DNA of 64,000 bases from Clostridia bacterium (lineage in GTDB: Bacteria > Bacillota > Clostridia > UBA1381), in the NCBI GenBank assembly GCA_900751885.1, contig CAADTH010000034.1:1-64000 (forward strand). The letters run 5' to 3'. Below are positions 58,136 to 64,000 of the stretch, piece after piece. Each line of letters starts with the position of its first letter. Position 1 is the stretch's first letter. The translations under genes and the position numbers were made by a program. The notes under the pieces are model-generated. The model was not told the origin of the DNA. It did no database searches and was given only the letters and a program-made list of their open reading frames with translations.

Positions 58136-60475
58136 ATGAAATTCAAAAAATTGGTAATCGCCGTTTCTGCAATAGTGCTCGCCAGTAACGTGATTGCATC
58201 TGCACAAGCTCCACTTGGGACAGGGGATTATCACAGACAAATGGAAGCATTGCAAAGAGGTGTTATCGCGCGGGACGCACAGGACTTGGGAATATTTATA
58301 TCATGGAGGAACCTCGCATCAGAAGATGCGCTGTACAATATTTATAAAAATGGGAAAAAACTAAATTCAGCGCCTATCAACCAGACAAACTATGTTGACG
58401 CAAGTGGGACGGGTAGTGACACATATTTTATTACAGCGGTTGATAAAGAGGGAATGGAAGGAGAAAGAAGTGAAGGCGTCAAACCATTCACGGATTTTCT
58501 ATCCATTCCGATAGAACGTCCCGAGCCGCAGAAAAATGCAGTAGGAGAAATCGCAGAATATTCTGCATCAAAAGCGGGAGTGGGTGATCTTGACGGCGAT
58601 GGAGAATATGAAATTGTAGTCGTTTGGTATCCAAGCAATGCGCAGGATAACAGCAATTCTGGGCACACGAGTGTTGTGTACATTGACGCATACGAGTTGA
58701 GCGGTAAAAAATTATGGCAAATTAACATGGGGCAGAATATTCGTGCAGGAGATCATTATGTGCCCACGATAATTTACGATTTTGATGGTGATGGAAAAGC
58801 AGAGATTGCACTGCGAACATCAGATGGAACCATAGACGGAGCTGGCAATGTGATAGGGGATGCCGCGGCTTCTTGGGCGGATGACAGAGGATATGTGTTA
58901 AGTGGACCTGAATATGTAACTGTCTTTGATGGGTTGACAGGAAAAGCGCTGGATACGGTAGATTTTCTCCCTGAAAGGGGGAATGTTGCCGATTGGGGAG
59001 ATACGGGAGGAAACAGAGTAGACCGATTTTTAGGTGGGGTGGCATATCTGGATGGAAAAACGCCTAGTTTAATTATGTCGCGTGGATATTATACAAATCG
59101 GCAAGGCACAGTAGGAAAAACAGGAATAACCGCATATGACTTTAAAAATGGAAAGATTACAGTGAAGTGGGAGTTTAAAGCAAACTTACAGGATAATATC
59201 AATCCGGACTATGTCGGACAGGGCAATCACAGTATGGTGACAGCGGATGTAGATAAGGACGGATTCGACGAAATCATTTACGGTTCCATGGTGGTTGACC
59301 ATGATGGGACAGGGCTGTATTCGACGAAGAGAGGTCATGGGGATGCAATCCATGTAGGGTTCTTCAAAAATGAGGACAGGCTCCAGCTTGTAAAAGCAAA
59401 CGAATCAGTGGATATAGTTACAGGTGGGTATGGCTTCGAGTACCGGTATGCAGACAAGGACGAAATGATTTTTGCTGCTGCGGGAACAAAGGATAATGGA
59501 AGAACGGTAGTTGCGGATATTGACCCTACTGCAGATGGTCCGTTTATCTATGGAGCGGGAGGAACTGGTATGTGGATCAATCGGAAAGGCAATGAGTGGG
59601 AAAAGATGTCTGCAAGTGGTGCGACAAACTCGTTTCCTATCTGGTGGACAGGAGATTTACTGCGGGAATTGGGCGAAGGAATTTATAAAAGTGATGGCAT
59701 GAAGAGTACATACCCTGGATACAAGGTAGTAAAATATGATTGGGAAAACAATACATTCAATCAGCTTTTCAATATTGACGGTGTCATATCGGGAAGAAGA
59801 CCTTTGCTTCAGTGTGATATACTGGGTGACTGGAGAGAAGAATTGTTGCTTGCAGAGGAGGACGGTTCCCGTATTCGATTATATACCACAAATAGTCCAA
59901 CAGAATACAATTTGACGACGTTGATGCATGATCCCAAATACCGCCTTGATATCGCGACCCAACCGAGCGGATACTCACAGCCGCCATGGCCGGGATATTA
60001 CATTGGGCATGATAATTTTGTCAATCCGAAAAAAGGTGAGTTTGTGTATCATACCATTCCTTCCCCAACAATTTCTGATGAGTATACAACCGGTGAGAAA
60101 AACATTTTGTTATCTTTTAAAATTGGTGAAAATACAGCGATTTTTAATGGAGAAGAGGTCCAGATAGATGAAAACCCAGCAGTAGTACCGTTTATAGAAA
60201 ATGACAGAACACTTGTACCATTGAGATTTGTAAGCGAAGCCTTGGGGTATACCGTTGAGTATGATGACCAAAATAATATGATTACTTTAAGCAAAGGGGA
60301 AACCACAGTAAGCATACAAGTAAATTCTGAAGTTTATACAATAAATGGGGTAGAGGGCAGCTTTGATACGAAAGTAAAGATTTTAGAGAACCGTACATTT
60401 GTGCCAATCAGAGGTTTGAGTGAATTTATTGGAATGAGAGTGGAATGGGAGAGTGGAATGGTTCGTATTTTTTGA
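58136..60475 (+). CDS. Secreted PL11 rhamnogalacturonan lyase with stalk domain
   Basis: 779 aa from ATG 58136 (agaggaga upstream); signal peptide ends near ASAQA. The family signature covers residues 25-650: YHRQMEALQRGVIARDAQDL at the start, then calcium-binding blades such as GDLDGDGEYEIVVVW, YDFDGDGKAEIALRTSDGT, ADVDKDGFDEIIYGSMVVDH and CDILGDWREELLLAEEDGSR, ending QPPWPGYYIGHD. This is the eight-bladed propeller of YesW/YesX-type enzymes that cleave rhamnose-galacturonate bonds in the rhamnogalacturonan-I backbone. A C-terminal copper-amine-oxidase-like domain (about 665-779: RTLVPLRFVSEALGYTVEYD and RTFVPIRGLSEFIGMRVEW) is added, as in other clostridial exoenzymes. Confidence 0.95.
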   Translation: MKFKKLVIAVSAIVLASNVIASAQAPLGTGDYHRQMEALQRGVIARDAQDLGIFISWRNLASEDALYNIYKNGKKLNSAPINQTNYVDASGTGSDTYFITAVDKEGMEGERSEGVKPFTDFLSIPIERPEPQKNAVGEIAEYSASKAGVGDLDGDGEYEIVVVWYPSNAQDNSNSGHTSVVYIDAYELSGKKLWQINMGQNIRAGDHYVPTIIYDFDGDGKAEIALRTSDGTIDGAGNVIGDAAASWADDRGYVLSGPEYVTVFDGLTGKALDTVDFLPERGNVADWGDTGGNRVDRFLGGVAYLDGKTPSLIMSRGYYTNRQGTVGKTGITAYDFKNGKITVKWEFKANLQDNINPDYVGQGNHSMVTADVDKDGFDEIIYGSMVVDHDGTGLYSTKRGHGDAIHVGFFKNEDRLQLVKANESVDIVTGGYGFEYRYADKDEMIFAAAGTKDNGRTVVADIDPTADGPFIYGAGGTGMWINRKGNEWEKMSASGATNSFPIWWTGDLLRELGEGIYKSDGMKSTYPGYKVVKYDWENNTFNQLFNIDGVISGRRPLLQCDILGDWREELLLAEEDGSRIRLYTTNSPTEYNLTTLMHDPKYRLDIATQPSGYSQPPWPGYYIGHDNFVNPKKGEFVYHTIPSPTISDEYTTGEKNILLSFKIGENTAIFNGEEVQIDENPAVVPFIENDRTLVPLRFVSEALGYTVEYDDQNNMITLSKGETTVSIQVNSEVYTINGVEGSFDTKVKILENRTFVPIRGLSEFIGMRVEWESGMVRIF

Positions 60476-60689
60476 TCAAGGTCTGTGCATCTATGTTTAA
60501 AGAGTTCCACACGAGTCAACTCTTGAGCATAGTGTTATCAACATAATAGAGTGGGTAATAAAAAATAAATGACGATATGGGGAAGCGGATAGCACAGTAT
60601 GATGCGGTGGGGTATTGCCGCTTGTTGGAAATCAAAAATTATTTAGAGATTATTCCCATAAAAATGAATTCTATTGGAATGGAATTGTT
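60476..60689. other. Intergenic region with half terminator repeat
   Basis: aaggtctgtg at 60478-60487 equals the left arm of the terminator repeat family, but the right arm is missing. cacacgagtcaac (60508-60520) also occurs at 491-503 beside the IS relic. No gene seen. Confidence 0.4.
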
Positions 60690-60769
60690 GATAATTAATA
60701 ATATTTTGATAGAAATTCCGATAATTAATAATATTCTTTCTTGGAAGTAACACAATATTGCGATATAAT
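60690..60769 (+). promoter_or_regulatory. Promoter with tandem 16-bp direct repeats
   Basis: gataattaataatatt occurs at 60690-60705 and again at 60720-60735, a 30-bp period. It is directly before -35 TTGGAA (60741-60746), a 17-bp spacer and -10 TATAAT (60764-60769). The arrangement suits an activator bound as two units next to RNA polymerase. Confidence 0.75.
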
Positions 60770-61047
60770 TTTAGATAACTATAGTAATTGTAGAACCTAT
60801 CTCTATAAAAAAGGGGGATGGATATGAAAAGATGATTGCTGGATTTCTAGACGGAAAAACAGGAACTCCATAGCTGCCAATTTTCTTTATGGTACAAGCA
60901 AAACTGCACAAACAGCATAGCACTGCATGGAAAAGCAGGATACAGGGTTTTCTGTCAGCATCCGTTTATTTTGAAAAAATACAGTGAAATTATTAAGAGG
61001 AACAGATTTTACTTGTCAAATCAACTGATAACAGGGAGGAATATGAC
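60770..61047 (+). other. Long untranslated leader of the second GH2 gene
   Basis: About 270 nt between promoter and ATG. It holds an AAGGGGG with ATG at 60819 and 60824 opening only very short frames, and no clear terminator or riboswitch that I can recognise. Confidence 0.4.
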
Positions 61048-64000
61048 ATGAGGAAAAAACGAAACATTTTTTGTTCGTGGCTGTTGGCAGTGCAGATGAT
61101 ACTGTCGATGGCTGTGGTGCCAGTGTTTGCGGAAAATGCAGAGGGAAGCGTATATACCGCACCGGAATCTGGGCACCATACATACAATATGAATTTGGAT
61201 TGGCGGTTTCTGCTGCCTGTACCGGACCAGAAATGGGATAGCAAGCAAAACAAATATGTTGATAGGGGTCATACGCTTGAAATGTCGCTCAGGAATTCAA
61301 AGGATACATCGGGCAGATATTTCTTTGATGCAAAGTATGACGAGAACAATATAGCGCCGGTCGACTATTATGAAAACGGCGATCCGAATAACCTCGTAAA
61401 AAAGACGGGGAGAGGTTATCGTGATACGCACGGCAATCTTATCGAGGGCGATGCGTGGACAACGGTCAGTATCCCGCATTCAATCAACGGATTGCAGGCG
61501 TTCGCGCATAACGGCGTCGACGAGGGGGAAAGAGGATCAGACCGCAGCTACCTCTTATACAGAAAAACGATTACAGTTCCGCAGGGGGAAAAGTTCATCT
61601 TTGAACTGGAAGGAATTCGTCAGGCGGCGTATGTTTGGGTAAACGGTCAGGAGGTAGGCTATTACGAGGCAGGTATCGCCGCAATGGGTTTTGACATTTC
61701 AAATTATGTGACGCCGGGTGAGACGGCGGTCATCGCAGTTGCACAGGATGGTTCATCAAGCAGAGGAGCAGCGGAGTATATTTCGGAGACAAAACCGAAG
61801 GGAACGCTTTCATCCACAGACCCAGCGGCATTTGACTGGTCGACTCAATGGGGGCAGCGCGATGGTTCAGGATTTCAGTGGAACACCGTTGATTTTAATG
61901 AAGCGCAGATAGGACTTCTCTATGACGCGGTTCTCCATGTGACAGGAAGCGTGTACCAGACGTTTCCACTCTATAACAATCTAAAAACGACAGGGAATTA
62001 TATCTATGCCGACAATTTTGACATTAAAGGGAAAACCGCGACAATCACGGTTGACGCCGAGGTGAGAAATGAATCAGCGGCAAATAAGGATCTCACACTC
62101 GAGGTGAATATTGTCGATCCGGACGGGAAACTGAAATGGTCGTTTGAAAGTGCAGCGAAAACGGTAGAAAAGGCATCTGACGCAGGAATCGTATATGCGA
62201 CCACTGTAAAGGATACCGCGTATCAAACAGGCTCGGACGGCAGTGTGATAGGCGATAATGTGACGACATGGGAGACAGTTGACGTGGCGCATATCACGGC
62301 AAGCTATGACGCGGAGGATGTACGTTTTTGGAATATCGACGATCCATATATGTATGATGTATATACCGTCATTAAGGACGAAGGCGGAAATGTGCTCGAT
62401 GTACAGAAAAAGACGACAGGTTTCAGAAAGGTTTCGTATTCAAAGGATGACGGGCTTGAAATTAATGACCGCTACGCATGGCTGCCTGGCTATGCACAGC
62501 GTGCAACCGATGAATGGGCTGTAATCGGTGTGGCAAATGACTGGATGAACGATTATGATATGGAGCTTTTGAAGCAAAGCAACGCAGACTTTATCCGCTG
62601 GATGCACGTGGCGCCGAAGCCCGCAGAGGTTCGTTCGTCCGACAAATATGGCGTTGCCGTGGTATGCCCTGCGGGTGACAAAGAGGCGGATTCTTCCGGC
62701 AGAGGATGGGCGCAGCGTGTAGAGGCGATGCGCGATGTTATGATTTATTTCAGAAACAATCCGTCCGTTATGTTTTGGGAAACAGGAAACAATGCGATTA
62801 ATGTAGAGCATTCCAAAGAAATGATGCGGCTCAAAAATGCGCTCGACCCACATGGCATGAGATTTATCGGTTCGCGTTCCCTTCAGGATGCCAAGGCAAT
62901 CGCGGAATCGGATTATGCCGGGACGATGCTTGGAAATCACGGAGAAAAAGCAAAGGCGGCGATGGATGCAAACGGCAAATGGGGACCGATTATGGAAACC
63001 GAGTATAACCGTGAGGAAGCACCGAGACGTGTATGGGACGATTTTTCGCCGCCGGACTATGACTATGTCAATAAATATCTCGGCCCGGGAGCGGGAAAAA
63101 CGAACTATTATGATATATGGGATATGACGCAGGAGGATTTGTCAATTTCAGCCGTAAAATCCTATTCGAAATACTATAACGAACGTGTCGGGGGAGCGGC
63201 TGGAACCAATATCTATTCGGCAGCTGCCATGATGGTATGGTCAGATTCCAATATGCACAATCGTAATTCAGCTTCTGAAAACTGCCGTACGTCGGGACGT
63301 GTCGATCCGGTGCGTCAGACAAAGGACAGCTTCAACGCAGTCAAGGCGGCGCAGTCAGATGTGCCGGCGGTAGATATTCTTGGTCACTGGTCCTATCCAG
63401 AGGTAAGTGACAGCACCTATAATTATTTTGATAAATCGTCTAAAACAGTGAATGGGATAACATATGAGGTATATGACAAATCAAAGAAATTAAAGCGCGA
63501 CCCAACGAAGAAAACCGTTTATGTTGTCGGTTCAGCTGATGTGGAAAAGGTAGAGCTGTACCGCGTGACAGGAGGAAAAGAGGAGCTTATCGGGACGTGT
63601 GATGTGCCACAAAACACATTTGTTTATAAGTTCGAGAACGTCGATGTAACAAAGGGCGATTCTGTCAAGGCTGTCGCATACGATGCCAGAAATAATGTGA
63701 TTACAAATGATGAAATTGAGAGAACGTATGACGCATATTCGTTGAAGCTAACGCCGGTCACCTCGGACAAGGGATGGAAAGCGGATGGTTCGGACATTGC
63801 ATTCTTTGATGTAGAGGTTGTGGACAAGAACGGCAATGTGTGTGCGCTGAACTATGATAAAATCAATTTCACCTACAGCGGTGAAGGCACATATTTAGGC
63901 GGATATAACGGCGGTATGGGCGAAGCTTGTTTCCAGAACAGCACGGAATCAGAGGGACTATCAAACTATTTTGGTGGAGCCAAGGATCAGGTGAGTACAC
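61048..64000 (+). CDS. Secreted divergent GH2-family protein (partial, runs off the window)
   Basis: 984 codons are open from ATG 61048 (GGGAGGA 7 nt upstream) to the window end. Signal peptide MRKKRNIFCSWLLAVQMILS... ends near PVFA. Domain order and many segments match the protein at 51181: AAYVWVNGQEVGYYEAGIAA, DFIRWMHVAPKPAEVRSSDK, RRVWDDFSPPDYDY, RDPTKKTVYVVGS, FFDVEVVDKNGNVC. The acid/base site reads FWETGNNAI (Asn582), again without the family Glu, and the nucleophile site is IMETEYNREE (Glu652). It has its own regulated-looking promoter. The missing end probably holds Ig-like and stalk domains as in the paralogue. Confidence 0.85.
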   Translation, partial: MRKKRNIFCSWLLAVQMILSMAVVPVFAENAEGSVYTAPESGHHTYNMNLDWRFLLPVPDQKWDSKQNKYVDRGHTLEMSLRNSKDTSGRYFFDAKYDENNIAPVDYYENGDPNNLVKKTGRGYRDTHGNLIEGDAWTTVSIPHSINGLQAFAHNGVDEGERGSDRSYLLYRKTITVPQGEKFIFELEGIRQAAYVWVNGQEVGYYEAGIAAMGFDISNYVTPGETAVIAVAQDGSSSRGAAEYISETKPKGTLSSTDPAAFDWSTQWGQRDGSGFQWNTVDFNEAQIGLLYDAVLHVTGSVYQTFPLYNNLKTTGNYIYADNFDIKGKTATITVDAEVRNESAANKDLTLEVNIVDPDGKLKWSFESAAKTVEKASDAGIVYATTVKDTAYQTGSDGSVIGDNVTTWETVDVAHITASYDAEDVRFWNIDDPYMYDVYTVIKDEGGNVLDVQKKTTGFRKVSYSKDDGLEINDRYAWLPGYAQRATDEWAVIGVANDWMNDYDMELLKQSNADFIRWMHVAPKPAEVRSSDKYGVAVVCPAGDKEADSSGRGWAQRVEAMRDVMIYFRNNPSVMFWETGNNAINVEHSKEMMRLKNALDPHGMRFIGSRSLQDAKAIAESDYAGTMLGNHGEKAKAAMDANGKWGPIMETEYNREEAPRRVWDDFSPPDYDYVNKYLGPGAGKTNYYDIWDMTQEDLSISAVKSYSKYYNERVGGAAGTNIYSAAAMMVWSDSNMHNRNSASENCRTSGRVDPVRQTKDSFNAVKAAQSDVPAVDILGHWSYPEVSDSTYNYFDKSSKTVNGITYEVYDKSKKLKRDPTKKTVYVVGSADVEKVELYRVTGGKEELIGTCDVPQNTFVYKFENVDVTKGDSVKAVAYDARNNVITNDEIERTYDAYSLKLTPVTSDKGWKADGSDIAFFDVEVVDKNGNVCALNYDKINFTYSGEGTYLGGYNGGMGEACFQNSTESEGLSNYFGGAKDQVST

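Noticed and set aside
61421..63836. Several small frames on both strands in the last 2.5 kb
   Set aside because: They overlap the long open GH2 frame from 61048 that continues past the window end, and none resembles a known protein.

Overview
The window looks like a chromosomal segment of a low-to-moderate GC, Gram-positive Clostridia-type gut or plant-fibre bacterium. The evidence is strong GGAGG ribosome sites, Gram-positive signal peptides, three S-layer homology (SLH) repeats, copper-amine-oxidase-like stalk domains, and many very large multidomain secreted carbohydrate enzymes. A pectin specialist of the Monoglobus type would fit, but that is an inference from gene style and not an identification.

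Layout. 1-6.6 kb is a mixed accessory region. It holds a tRNA-Asn, a methionine sulfoxide reductase (msrB), an IS3-type transposase relic, relics of a tyrosine recombinase, a MobC protein and a relaxase. It also holds an intact two-gene unit (ribbon-helix-helix protein plus a one-polypeptide restriction-modification enzyme), a flavodoxin, and the 3' half of an aldo/keto reductase. 6.9-14.3 kb has an AraC regulator followed by a 6.4-kb gene for a galactan/arabinan enzyme (GH53 + GH43) whose frame is broken at an eight-A run. 14.4-14.8 kb has three micro-ORFs between two terminators. 14.8-27.9 kb has a LytTR regulator divergent from a two-gene surface operon: an IdeS/Mac-like cysteine protease with a beta-helix, and a 2790-aa SLH-anchored protein. 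28.3-48.8 kb holds giant esterase/glycosidase fusions: esterase + GH2, SASA esterase + polysaccharide deacetylase, and SASA + GDSL + GH95. With them are a cytoplasmic beta-glucuronidase-like GH2 and an AraC regulator in the middle. 48.9-57.3 kb has a cytoplasmic GH31 and a secreted divergent GH2 with a non-catalytic partner, served by two near-identical promoters. 57.3-64 kb has an SGNH esterase relic, a PL11 rhamnogalacturonan lyase, and a second copy of the divergent GH2 that runs off the end.

How it fits together. PL11 cuts the rhamnogalacturonan-I backbone, GH53/GH43 trim galactan and arabinan side chains, and several esterases remove acetyl groups. GH2, GH95 and GH31 remove galactose, fucose (or L-galactose) and xylose, as needed for rhamnogalacturonan and possibly fucogalacto-xyloglucan. 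The cytoplasmic GH2 and GH31 imply import of oligosaccharides, but no transporter is in the window. Control appears local: two AraC proteins, one LytTR protein, and visible candidate operator repeats. Two non-catalytic modules recur through these proteins: a C-terminal-type module ending in an LW...M.PL signature (six copies) and a WDxT module (four copies).
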